Below are positions 8,313-16,407 of a DNA stretch of 61,536 nucleotides, in pieces. Numbering within the stretch: the first letter of the stretch is position 1; each line of letters opens with the position of its first letter. This stretch comes from Sphingomonadaceae bacterium (GTDB taxonomy: Bacteria > Pseudomonadota > Alphaproteobacteria > Sphingomonadales > Sphingomonadaceae): the NCBI GenBank assembly GCA_025359445.1, contig JANYGB010000048.1:1-61536 (forward strand), written 5' to 3'. The notes below the pieces were generated by a model, which did not search any database, was not told the DNA's origin, and saw nothing but the letters and a program-made list of their open reading frames with translations. The position numbers and the translations under genes are program-made.

Positions 8313-10637
8313 TCACTCCGCCGGCTTTACAAAGCTATCGATCACCCGTTTCGCTCCGGCGCTCTCAAACTCGATCTCAAGCTTGTTGCCTTCCTGCGCG
8401 GTGACGGTGCCGTAGCCGAACTTCTCATGGAACACCCGTGCCCCCAGCGCGATATCGCCGCGCGGTTTGGCGGCGAAGCTGGCGGCGCTGCGGGTGTTTT
8501 CGGTGATGCGGCGCGGGGCGGGGTCATAGGTCTGCGCGGCGGCGCGCTGCCAGCCGGGGCCGCGGGTCATGGTCCGGCTCGGCTGAGCTGCAGCGACATG
8601 GGCAAACGGGTCGGAATGCTCTGAAAACTGCGCGCGCCATAACGATGCGCCGCCGCTCATCGTGTTTTCCTGCGCGATGTGCGCAGCGGGTAGATCGGCG
8701 ATAAAGCGGCTCGGGATCGAGCTGGTCCACTGCCCGTAGATGCGGCGATTGGCGGCGTGGAAGATGGTGCACTGCCGCCGCGCGCGAGTGATCGCGACGT
8801 AGGCCAAGCGCCGCTCTTCCTCCAGCGCCGCCAGCCCGCCTTCATCCATCGCCCGCTGCGATGGGAACACGCCTTCCTCCCACCCGACCAAGTAGAGATA
8901 ATCGAATTCCAGCCCCTTGGCGGCGTGGATGGTCATGATCGTCAGCTTCTCGGCATCGTCAGCCTTGTCGTTGTCCATCACCAGGCTGACGAGCTCAAGG
9001 AAATCGCCGAGCGTTTCGTATTCTTCCATCGCGCGCGACAGCTCGGTCAGGTTTTCCAGCCGCCCGGCGCTTTCGGCGCTGCGTTCGGCTTGCAGCGCAT
9101 CGGTGTAGCCGCTTTCGTCGAGCATAACTCGGACCAGTTCGGCCGGAGACAACGTTGCCGAAACCTCGCGCCAGCGGGCAAAATTGCGCATCAGCGCGAG
9201 GAGGGTATTGCGCGCGCGGGCTGGCAGTTCGTCGGTATCAACCAGTTCCAGCGCAGCCATGGCCAACGGCACATTGCGCGCACGGGCATGGCGGTGGAGC
9301 TTTTCAAGCGTCTTGTCGCCAAGCCCGCGTTTGGGAGTGTTGTAGATCCGCTCGAACGCGAGATCGTCGCTCGGCTGCGCGATCAGCCGCAAATAGGCTA
9401 GCGCATCACGGATCTCGGCGCGTTCGTAAAAGCGGAAGCCGCCGACGATTTTGTAATTCAGCCCGATCGCGATGAACCGGTCTTCGAACTCGCGGGTCTG
9501 GAACTGCGCGCGCACCAAAATCGCCAGCTGCGACAGCGAGGCACCCTCGCGTTCGAGTCGTTCGGCATCCTCGCCGACCCGGCGGGCTTCCTCTGGGCCG
9601 TCCCACACGCCGATCACGCGGACCTTGTCGCCGCCATTGCGCTCGGTCCAAAGCGTTTTGCCGAGCCGTTGTGAATTGGCGTCGATCAGCCCCGATGCGG
9701 CGGCGAGGATATCCGGGGTGGAGCGATAATTCTGCTCCAGCTTGATCACCTTCGCGCCGGGGAAATCTTGTTCGAACCGCAGGATATTGGTCACCTCCGC
9801 GCCGCGCCACGAATAGATTGACTGATCATCGTCGCCCACCACGCAGATGTTGCGGTGGCCCTGTGCGAGCAGCCGCAACCACAGATACTGCACCTGATTG
9901 GTGTCCTGATATTCATCGACCAGGATATATTTGAAGCGTTGCTGGTACTGCTCCAAAATCTCACGGTGCCCGCGCAGTACGTTGAGCATGTGCAGCAGCA
10001 GATCGCCAAAATCACAGGCGTTCAGTGCTTTCAGCCGGTCCTGATAAAGCTGGTAGAACTTCTGGCCGAGCCCGTTCGCATAGGCCTCGCTCTCTGCCAC
10101 GCCCAGATCGGCCGGATTAAGCCCCTTGTTCTTCCAGCGATCGATACAGCTCGCCAGCAAGCGCGGCGGCCAACGCTTTTCGTCGAGCCCTTCGGCCTTG
10201 ATCAATTGCTTGAGCAAGCGCAGTTGATCGTCGGTATCGATGATCGTGTAGTTGGACTGTAGGCCAACCAGTTCGGCATGACGGCGCAGCAGCTTGGCCG
10301 CGATCGAATGGAATGTACCGAGCCACGGCAGACCCTCGCTGCTCGGCCCGAGCAAGTGCGCAACGCGCTCTTTCATCTCGCGCGCGGCCCGGTTGGTGAA
10401 GGTCACGCACAGCACTTCGCTGGGCCAGGCGCGGCGGGTGCGGATGATATGGGCAAGCCGCGTGGTCAGTGCAGCGGTCTTGCCGGTACCCGCTCCGGCG
10501 AGCATTAGCACGGGGCCTTCGGTCGTCAGCACGGCCTCGCGCTGGGGCGCGTTCAGGCCTTCGAGATAAGGCTCGGGCAGCGATTCGGGCGGGGGGTGCA
10601 CGTGCGAACAGTTAGGGAACGGCAAGCCCCTGCGCAA
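8313..10637 (-). CDS. UvrD/PcrA-type ATP-dependent DNA helicase
   Basis: An SF1A 3'-5' DNA helicase of about 774 residues for mismatch/excision repair and replication-fork maintenance. It shows LNAPQREAV (Q motif), LAGAGTGKTAAL (motif I), VDEYQDTN (II), VVGDDDQSIYSWRGA (III), LEQNYRSTPDIL (IV), MTIHAAKGLEFDYLYLVG (V) and YVAITRARR (VI). The C-terminal IALGARVFHEKFGYGTV stretch is the Tudor-like end of UvrD/PcrA. The TTG at 10637 gives the full frame; a GTG 12 codons later is an alternative. Nothing suggests RecB-like nuclease function. Confidence 0.92.
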   Translation of the reverse strand: MRRGLPFPNCSHVHPPPESLPEPYLEGLNAPQREAVLTTEGPVLMLAGAGTGKTAALTTRLAHIIRTRRAWPSEVLCVTFTNRAAREMKERVAHLLGPSSEGLPWLGTFHSIAAKLLRRHAELVGLQSNYTIIDTDDQLRLLKQLIKAEGLDEKRWPPRLLASCIDRWKNKGLNPADLGVAESEAYANGLGQKFYQLYQDRLKALNACDFGDLLLHMLNVLRGHREILEQYQQRFKYILVDEYQDTNQVQYLWLRLLAQGHRNICVVGDDDQSIYSWRGAEVTNILRFEQDFPGAKVIKLEQNYRSTPDILAAASGLIDANSQRLGKTLWTERNGGDKVRVIGVWDGPEEARRVGEDAERLEREGASLSQLAILVRAQFQTREFEDRFIAIGLNYKIVGGFRFYERAEIRDALAYLRLIAQPSDDLAFERIYNTPKRGLGDKTLEKLHRHARARNVPLAMAALELVDTDELPARARNTLLALMRNFARWREVSATLSPAELVRVMLDESGYTDALQAERSAESAGRLENLTELSRAMEEYETLGDFLELVSLVMDNDKADDAEKLTIMTIHAAKGLEFDYLYLVGWEEGVFPSQRAMDEGGLAALEEERRLAYVAITRARRQCTIFHAANRRIYGQWTSSIPSRFIADLPAAHIAQENTMSGGASLWRAQFSEHSDPFAHVAAAQPSRTMTRGPGWQRAAAQTYDPAPRRITENTRSAASFAAKPRGDIALGARVFHEKFGYGTVTAQEGNKLEIEFESAGAKRVIDSFVKPAE

Positions 10638-10664
10638 GCATTGTGGTTGCCTGGTCTGTGGTGG

Positions 10665-10799
10665 TCAGTAATCGCTGTCGTAGTCGCGCGGTGGACCATA
10701 GCCGGCCCGGCGGTTCGCTTCCTCGTTGTGTCTGCGCAATTCGTAACGCCTGGCCGCACGCTCCGATGCTTTGTCGAGCGGTCCGACGGCTTCCTTCAC
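10665..10799 (-). CDS. Small basic hypothetical ORF coupled to its upstream partner
   Basis: A 44-residue ORF starting at GTG within a GTGA overlap with the stop of the ORF at 10796-10906. It is very rich in Arg, Glu and Lys (KASERAARRYELRRHNEE) and ends GYGPPRDYDSDY, with the composition of a helical charged tail. The two pieces together would make one small protein with an N-terminal membrane helix and a charged cytoplasmic tail, so this is either a coupled gene or the second half of a gene split by a frameshift. Confidence 0.45.
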   Translation of the reverse strand: MKEAVGPLDKASERAARRYELRRHNEEANRRAGYGPPRDYDSDY

Positions 10800-10906
10800 T
10801 GCATAAACTGGCCCACCCCAAGCATCGAGCACGACGCTGCCCAGAGCATCGGCACGATGATCAATGCACCGACGAACAGTTTGAACCCATGAAATACAGT
10901 TTCCAT
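10796..10906 (-). CDS. Small membrane protein (36 residues)
   Basis: ATG at 10906 has GGAGAGG 5 nt upstream, a strong ribosome-binding site. The peptide METVFHGFKLFVGALIIVPM... continues through LWAASCSMLGVG, a single hydrophobic helix of about 20 residues. The stop overlaps the GTG of the next ORF as GTGA. No family is recognised. The gene faces away from the exported protein gene at 11098. Confidence 0.5.
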   Translation of the reverse strand: METVFHGFKLFVGALIIVPMLWAASCSMLGVGQFMQ

Positions 10907-11097
10907 TGCGGCCTCTCCAACCGGTACGGAATTTAGCGCAAAACGCTTAAGCGCTCGCTAACTCCGGCTGGACCTGACCGTGCTGAAATTGATCGCAGCA
11001 GTGCCACGGATTGTCCTGGTTGGCATGCGAGGCCGGAACCGATTGCCTCCCCAAGCGTAAATGTTCCGCTATCCCATTGCGATATCGGAGATTTATC

Positions 11098-11679
11098 ATG
11101 CGCAATCTGTTGTTTCCTGCTGTTTCTGCGCTTGCGCTGTTTAGTGCTGCGGGGCCCTTGCTGGTTCAGACAAGTGCCGCCCAGACTGCTTCTGCCATGC
11201 CCATGGCCGCTCCGATGCTAAGCGCGTCGCAGCAGACCGACTTTGATACTTGGTCGCCCGACCAGCGCACCGCTTACGGTGCGTGGCCCGCCAATTACCA
11301 ATCGTATTATTGGACGCTTACCCCGAACCAGATGCACGGCTGGTGGCGCTTGAATGATATGCAACGCGGCCAGATAATGGGGTTGACCCCCACACAGCAG
11401 ACGAGTGCCTGGACATCAATCGAGGCACAATTGGCTGGCCAGCCAGCCGAAGTAACTCAGGCCAATCCGGTCGGCTCCAGTGAACCCGCTAGCGCAACTT
11501 CACCCAATCCGATGTCAGCAAGCGATCCTGTGCCACCGGCGACACCTGCCGATGCGAGCTACTCGGCAGGACCCTATAAAGGTGCGATGACCGCGCCTCC
11601 GGCTGAGGCGATGAACAAGGTCTATCCGGTCTGCACCAGAAAGCTGCGCGATAGCTGTCGCAATCCGGGCGGGAAGTAA
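11098..11679 (+). CDS. Hypothetical exported protein
   Basis: A 193-residue protein; the ATG at 11098 has GGAG 7-8 nt upstream. A cleavable signal peptide (MRNLLFPAVSALALFSAAGP) is followed by a Trp/Tyr-rich segment (FDTWSPDQRTAYGAWPANYQ, then YYWTLTPNQMHGWWRL), a Pro/Ala/Ser-rich linker, and a C-terminus with two Cys (VCTRKLRDSC). It looks like a secreted or periplasmic protein of the sphingomonad type with no named domain. Function unknown. Confidence 0.72.
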   Translation: MRNLLFPAVSALALFSAAGPLLVQTSAAQTASAMPMAAPMLSASQQTDFDTWSPDQRTAYGAWPANYQSYYWTLTPNQMHGWWRLNDMQRGQIMGLTPTQQTSAWTSIEAQLAGQPAEVTQANPVGSSEPASATSPNPMSASDPVPPATPADASYSAGPYKGAMTAPPAEAMNKVYPVCTRKLRDSCRNPGGK

Positions 11680-11727
11680 GCGTGAATTGATTTGACACCC
11701 GGCATGGTGCGCAGCAGCGGTGCTTGA

Positions 11728-12990
11728 ATGCATCCGCTGCGCACCAACGCCCGAATTCTGACCGCCGCGCTTACGGGTACGGCGGTCGAATTTTATGATT
11801 TCTACGTGTTCGCTACGGCGACTGCGCTGGTTTTCGGGCAGCTGTTCTTTCCGGCAAGTTCGCCCGACGCGCAGGGTCTTCAGGCGTTCATGGTGTTCGG
11901 CCTCGCATTCCTCGCGCGGCCAGTCGGCGCGGTGGCGTTCGGGCACTTTGGTGACCGGGTCGGGCGCAAGGCCACCTTGGTAGCATCGCTGCTGCTGATG
12001 GGGGGATCGACCTTTGCCATCGCCTTCCTGCCCGGTTACGCCAGCGCCGGCTACATCGCCCCGCTGTTGCTGTGCGTCCTGCGCTTCGGACAGGGTTTCG
12101 GGCTGGGCGGCGAGTGGGGCGGGGCGGCGCTGCTCGCGGTGGAGAACGCGCCGAAGGGCTGGGAAGCGCGGTTTGGCGCTGCGCCGCAGTTCGGCGCGCC
12201 GCTCGGGTTTCTGGCTGCCAACGGACTGTTTCTGCTGCTCGGACTATGGCTGAGCGATGCGCAATTCCTCAGCTGGGGCTGGCGCGTGCCGTTTCTGGTC
12301 AGCGCGGTACTGGTCGGGATCGGCCTGTGGGTCCGGCTGCGGCTGACCGAAACTCCGGCGTTCAAGGCCGCGCTCGCCCAAGCGCCGCCGCCGGCGGTGC
12401 CGATTGGCACGCTGCTGCGCAATCATTGGGGCGCGGTCCTTGCGGGCAGTGCCGGGGTGGTCGCGTGTTTCGCGCTATTCTATCTCTCGACCGCCTTCGC
12501 GCTCGATCTGGCCACCAAGCAGCTCGGCTACGGCCGCGAGCAGTTCCTGCTGCTCCAGCTTGGCGCAAACTGCTTCCTCGCGGTGGGGATCGCGCTGGCG
12601 GTGGTTTTGGCCGACCGGACCAGCCCGCGCCGGGTGTTGTTGCTCGGCGCTCTGGCGACAATGCTGGTCGGGCTGGTGTTCGCCGCCGGTTTGCGCTCGG
12701 GCTCGGGCGTGACGGTGTTCGCCACGTTGTCCGTCGCGCTGTTCACGATGGGCTTTGTTTATGGCCCGATCGGCGGCTGGCTGGCGAGCCTCTATCCGGT
12801 GCCGGTGCGCTACAGCGGAGTGTCGGTGGCGTTCAATCTGGGCGGGATTGCGGGCGGTGCGGTAACGCCGCTGCTGGCCAAGCAGATGGTCAATGCCGGG
12901 CACGGCGGCTCGATCGGACTGCTGCTAGTCGGCGCGGGCGCGTTGACGCTGGTCGGGGTTGTAACCGCCCGGCCATCGACAATTACCTGA
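11728..12990 (+). CDS. MFS transporter, metabolite:H+ symporter (MHS) family
   Basis: A 420-residue, twelve-helix inner-membrane carrier. AVEFYDFYVF in helix 1, RPVGAVAFGHFGDRVGRKATL in loop 2-3 and RFGQGFGLGGEWGGAALL in helices 4-5 are the hallmark of the MHS group (ProP, ShiA, KgtP, citrate carriers). These couple proton influx to uptake of organic acids or osmolytes. No catabolic genes are adjacent, so the substrate cannot be named. It converges on the lipoprotein gene at 12991. Confidence 0.9.
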   Translation: MHPLRTNARILTAALTGTAVEFYDFYVFATATALVFGQLFFPASSPDAQGLQAFMVFGLAFLARPVGAVAFGHFGDRVGRKATLVASLLLMGGSTFAIAFLPGYASAGYIAPLLLCVLRFGQGFGLGGEWGGAALLAVENAPKGWEARFGAAPQFGAPLGFLAANGLFLLLGLWLSDAQFLSWGWRVPFLVSAVLVGIGLWVRLRLTETPAFKAALAQAPPPAVPIGTLLRNHWGAVLAGSAGVVACFALFYLSTAFALDLATKQLGYGREQFLLLQLGANCFLAVGIALAVVLADRTSPRRVLLLGALATMLVGLVFAAGLRSGSGVTVFATLSVALFTMGFVYGPIGGWLASLYPVPVRYSGVSVAFNLGGIAGGAVTPLLAKQMVNAGHGGSIGLLLVGAGALTLVGVVTARPSTIT

Positions 12991-13506
12991 TCACATCGGC
13001 TGCGGATTCTGAGCCGCGGGTGCTGAAGCCGCAGCCGGGGTATCGGATACCACGCCCCAGGATTCCTTGAGTTTACCCTCGCCGTCACGCTTCCAACCGA
13101 CGACCCAGTTGCCAACTTCGGTTTTGGGCTGCTTGGTCGCGGGATCGGTATAGGTGTAGCTATATTTGGCCCGCCACACCGCCAGATCGCCCGATTTGGC
13201 GGCATCGACAATCACGTCGCTGACCGAGAATTTCATCGCTGGGTCGGCAACCTGCTGCTTGGTCAGTGCGCGATCGGCCTCCTGGCCGTGGGTGTCGGCC
13301 GTGCCATGGAACATGCCCGTGAAATCGGGGGCATCCCATGACACTGCCTTATCGCCATCGCGTGCAGCAAAAGCGGCGACCATCGCGGTCATGTTGGCTT
13401 TCACCTCGGCGCTGGTCTTGGTAGCGTCAGGCTTGTTGTGGCATCCGGTGATCAGGGACAATGCCGCAGCGGCGGCGAGAAATCGGGCTTTGTGCTTCGC
13501 GAGCAT
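12991..13506 (-). CDS. Lipoprotein with SnoaL/DUF4440-like (NTF2 fold) domain
   Basis: A 171-residue protein; the ATG at 13506 follows GAGGAG at about 11 nt. The signal peptide ends in a lipobox LITGC. The body resembles DUF4440/ketosteroid-isomerase-like proteins: an N-terminal helix (MTAMVAAFAARDGDKAV), an aromatic-rich sheet (LAVWRAKYSYTYTDP) and a final NWVVGWKRDGEGKLKESWGV strand. Such domains bind small ligands or act as enzymes; the role here is unknown. A Pro/Ala tail closes the protein. Confidence 0.72.
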   Translation of the reverse strand: MLAKHKARFLAAAAALSLITGCHNKPDATKTSAEVKANMTAMVAAFAARDGDKAVSWDAPDFTGMFHGTADTHGQEADRALTKQQVADPAMKFSVSDVIVDAAKSGDLAVWRAKYSYTYTDPATKQPKTEVGNWVVGWKRDGEGKLKESWGVVSDTPAAASAPAAQNPQPM

Positions 13507-13564
13507 GACGTAGCTTCTCCTCAAATCGACCCACATGAAAAGCTGCGCCTGTTTATCGGCAGGG

Positions 13565-14116
13565 TCAAGCAGGCGGAGAAAGTCGCATCAGCGTGATCCG
13601 TGCCGTGCCAACCTTGCGCTCGGACTCCGCCTCAAGGCCTTTGACTTGCGCGGGTTCCTTGAGCGCGGTTTCCAAGCTGATCCAGGTCGCCGGGCCGATC
13701 CAGCCCAATCGGTTCAGCTTCTCAAGCGCAACCACTCCCGCGCCTGAACCGTAGGGCGGATCGAGCAGGATCAGGTCGAGCGGGGCGGGGGCCGGGCCCA
13801 GCGCGAGCACCGATGCGGCGCGCACATCCGCTTGCGGATCGGCTTGAAGGCCCGCCAGGTTGGTGCGCAGCGCGCGCACTGCGGCAGCGTCCTGTTCGAC
13901 AAACAGGCAGGACGCGGCCCCGCGTGACAATGCCTCGATCCCCAGCGCGCCGGATCCGGCGAACAGGTCGGCCACTTTCAGCCCCTCGAACGATCCGAGC
14001 CGACTGACCAGCATCGAGAACAACGTCTCGCGGGTACGGTCGGACGTCGGGCGGGTGGTTTCACCCGCCGGGGCGATCAGCTTGCGGCCGCGCCACTGGC
14101 CCGCGACAATCCGCAT
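13565..14116 (-). CDS. rsmD: 16S rRNA (guanine(966)-N2)-methyltransferase RsmD
   Basis: A 183-residue SAM-dependent methyltransferase that modifies G966 of 16S rRNA during 30S assembly. RIVAGQWRGRKL, RPTSDRTRETLFSML, the SAM loop VADLFAGSGALGIEALSRGA (48-68) and the catalytic DPPY (119-122) are diagnostic. Its ATG shares one base with the rluB stop (TGATG), so the two RNA-modification genes are translationally coupled. Confidence 0.95.
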   Translation of the reverse strand: MRIVAGQWRGRKLIAPAGETTRPTSDRTRETLFSMLVSRLGSFEGLKVADLFAGSGALGIEALSRGAASCLFVEQDAAAVRALRTNLAGLQADPQADVRAASVLALGPAPAPLDLILLDPPYGSGAGVVALEKLNRLGWIGPATWISLETALKEPAQVKGLEAESERKVGTARITLMRLSPPA

Positions 14117-14937
14117 CAGCGCTTGCCCCGCAGCACGCGGTCGCGCGCGTGGTCCTGCGGGCTTTTGGCGTCGACTTTGCCCGGCATCTTGAGAGTCGCG
14201 ACAAATTTCTCGACTTCGGCGGTGCGCAGTTCGACCGCCATGCCGCGCGGGAGGTCGAGCAAGCGGAACGGGCCGTAAGCGGTGCGGATCAGGCGGCTGA
14301 CTTCGAGCCCGAGATGTTCGAGCACGCGGCGTACTTCGCGGTTCTTGCCCTCGGTGATAGTCACTTCGATCCAGCGGTTGCGTCCGGTGCTGCGCTCAAT
14401 ATTGGCGTTGATGTTGCCGTAGCGCATCCCGTCGATCTCGATCCCTTCAGCCAAAGCTTCCAGCTCGTTCTGGGTGATATCGCCAAAAGTACGCGCGCGG
14501 TAAGTGCGCGGCACGCCCGAACTGGGCAATTCCATCGCGCGTTTCAGCCCGCCGTCGTTGGTCAGCAGCAGCAGCCCCTCGGTGTTGAAATCGAGCCGTC
14601 CGACCGGCATCACCCGCCCGGCACCCTCTGGCATCGCATTGCGCAGCGCAGTGTAGATCGTCGGCCGCCCGGCCGGATCGCGCTCGGCGGTGATCAGCCC
14701 GGGGGGCTTGTTGAAGGCATAAAGCTTCGCCGCTTCGGCCGCCTTGACCGGATTGCCGTCGACGGTGACGCCCCTCAGGCTGGTCAGCACCGTGTTGGGG
14801 GTGGTCAGCACCTCCTCGCCCAGCTTGACCCGGCCCTCAGCAATCATCCGTTCAACCTCGCGGCGGCTGGCGATGCCGGCGCGGGCGAGGAGTTTGGCGA
14901 TGCGGTCACCTTGGCGGACTGGATCGGAATTAGTCAT
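14116..14937 (-). CDS. rluB: 23S rRNA pseudouridine synthase (RsuA/RluB family)
   Basis: A 273-residue protein with an N-terminal S4 RNA-binding domain (RIAKLLARAGIASRREVERM) and an RsuA-type catalytic domain. The catalytic Asp is D116 in PVGRLDFNTEGLLLLTNDG; the GKNREVRR and LIRTAYG motifs are also present. It isomerises a uridine in rRNA, most likely position 2605 of 23S. The alternatives RluE/RluF/RsuA cannot be fully excluded. It is the first gene of the rluB-rsmD pair. Confidence 0.9.
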   Translation of the reverse strand: MTNSDPVRQGDRIAKLLARAGIASRREVERMIAEGRVKLGEEVLTTPNTVLTSLRGVTVDGNPVKAAEAAKLYAFNKPPGLITAERDPAGRPTIYTALRNAMPEGAGRVMPVGRLDFNTEGLLLLTNDGGLKRAMELPSSGVPRTYRARTFGDITQNELEALAEGIEIDGMRYGNINANIERSTGRNRWIEVTITEGKNREVRRVLEHLGLEVSRLIRTAYGPFRLLDLPRGMAVELRTAEVEKFVATLKMPGKVDAKSPQDHARDRVLRGKR

Positions 14938-14980
14938 GGCCGCGCCTTAGCGGGATCGCGCGCAAACGTCACCCTGCCTT

Positions 14981-15021
14981 AGGTCCTCTCCGTTTTTGCG
15001 AAGCACAAACGGGGAGGACCT
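14981..15021. repeat. Palindromic CCTCTCCG repeat (short copy)
   Basis: Arms beginning AGGTCCTC(T)CCGTTT and ending AAACGGGGAGGACCT pair around TTGCGAAGCAC. It shares the CCTCNCC(A/G)TTT arms and the CGAAGC-type loop with the copies at 14-53, 19416-19555 and 26032-26183. It lies upstream of rluB on the minus strand. Confidence 0.75.
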
Positions 15022-15175
15022 CATCGGGAGCTGTGAGCGACGATTTTCCTACATCCACACAGCCTGCTAAACCCGGTCAGGCTCTTTCCACCCGTCAATC
15101 CGGTTCGCCCAGCCGAACCAGTCCACGCCGAGTTCGTTTTGGTGTGGCCTTTGTGTGACCTTTGACGCGCAATGG
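15022..15175. other. Intergenic gap, no gene seen
   Basis: The space between the palindrome and the stop of the Rieske gene holds no convincing ORF, tRNA or terminator. It probably contains the rluB promoter, but no clear -35/-10 pair was found. Confidence 0.4.
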
Positions 15176-16345
15176 CTACTGGGATGTTGCCAGTTGCTCT
15201 GCCAGAATCTCATGGAATCGTCGGATCCCGCCTTCGAGCGTACCCAGCGTCAACTGAGGGATCACTCCGGTGCTGAGGCCCTGCTGGCCCAGTTCGGCCG
15301 CACGGAAATCTTCGCCAGCGAACACGGCCCCGTCGAGCAGGTTCCAGCTGCGTTGCCAGTGCGACTGGGCTTTTTCGGTCTGCGGTGCCTCGCCGATCAG
15401 CATGAAGTCTTCGACCAGCGTCGCGTCGTGCGCTTGGGGCCACAGTGCCATGATGTTGATGTAGTCCGGGCTGATCACCACAACGGTTGCGGGGAACAGC
15501 TGGTAAGCAAAGGTCCCGACCCGGCGCAGCGCCGCCATATCGGTGAAGTCGACGCCTTCCAATTCCTCGGCGCGGCAGACCAGACTGCGCTGGTGCGGGC
15601 CAATCTGGTCGCCACTGGAAACGCCATCCTTGAAGAAGGGACCGATGGTAGCCGAATGCAGCCGGGTGACGTGGTAGCTTTCAAGGAACGCATCCATGAT
15701 CAGCTTCCAGTTCGCCGCAACCGAATGAGTGCGCCGTTCGAACAGGTGGAGCCCGCGCATATTGAACCGGTCGAAATCATCGCCAAGCTCGCGGGCGAAG
15801 GTGAAGTCGGCCGCTTTGGCTGAGCCATACCAGATCAGCCCGCCGGCCTCACAACTGGGCAGTTCAATCAGGCTGTGTTCGCCCTTGTCGAGGCCGGGGA
15901 AGGTTTCGGGGCGGGGCAGGGCGAGCAAACGCCCGTCGGTGGTGTACGTCCAGGCGTGATAGGGACAGGTCAGCCGCTTGGAGCAGTGGACTTCGCTGCC
16001 CTCCACCAGCCGAGTCCCGCGATGGCGGCAAACGTTCATGAACACGTGCACCGCGCCCAGATTGTCGCGCGTGATCAGCAGCGGCTGGCCGGTCGCATCG
16101 TGCGGCACCGCCATGTTGTTCTCGGGCAGCAAGGCCGAAGGGCACAGCACTTGCGGGGCGCGGCCGAACAGCGCCGCCTTCTCACGCTGCCAGTGGGCCG
16201 GATCGGTATAGACCGAGGCCGGGACCGTCTGGATGCCACGCTTGGGGCGCACTTCGCCAGCCGCATTCTGCCGCGCCAGCGCCAGCTGACCGGGGGTTGG
16301 ACCAAGGCCGGGCTCGTTGCCGGTCAATGTCGCCGTGCTCTCCAT
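15176..16345 (-). CDS. Rieske-type aromatic ring-hydroxylating dioxygenase, alpha subunit
   Basis: A 389-residue non-heme iron oxygenase. The Rieske [2Fe-2S] ligands are C106/H108 (VCRHRG) and C127/H130 (CPYHAWTY). The catalytic iron site shows ESYH225 and LH230 with a distal Asp in the C-terminal half. Such proteins take electrons from a reductase to hydroxylate aromatic or quaternary-amine substrates. No beta subunit, ferredoxin or reductase is adjacent, so the substrate is unknown. The length suits the stand-alone single-subunit class. Confidence 0.9.
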   Translation of the reverse strand: MESTATLTGNEPGLGPTPGQLALARQNAAGEVRPKRGIQTVPASVYTDPAHWQREKAALFGRAPQVLCPSALLPENNMAVPHDATGQPLLITRDNLGAVHVFMNVCRHRGTRLVEGSEVHCSKRLTCPYHAWTYTTDGRLLALPRPETFPGLDKGEHSLIELPSCEAGGLIWYGSAKAADFTFARELGDDFDRFNMRGLHLFERRTHSVAANWKLIMDAFLESYHVTRLHSATIGPFFKDGVSSGDQIGPHQRSLVCRAEELEGVDFTDMAALRRVGTFAYQLFPATVVVISPDYINIMALWPQAHDATLVEDFMLIGEAPQTEKAQSHWQRSWNLLDGAVFAGEDFRAAELGQQGLSTGVIPQLTLGTLEGGIRRFHEILAEQLATSQ

Positions 16346-16407
16346 CGGGACTGGTCATAGCGCGTTTGATCGCTAGTCTCGCGCAAAATCGATAACCGAG
16401 GGACAGC

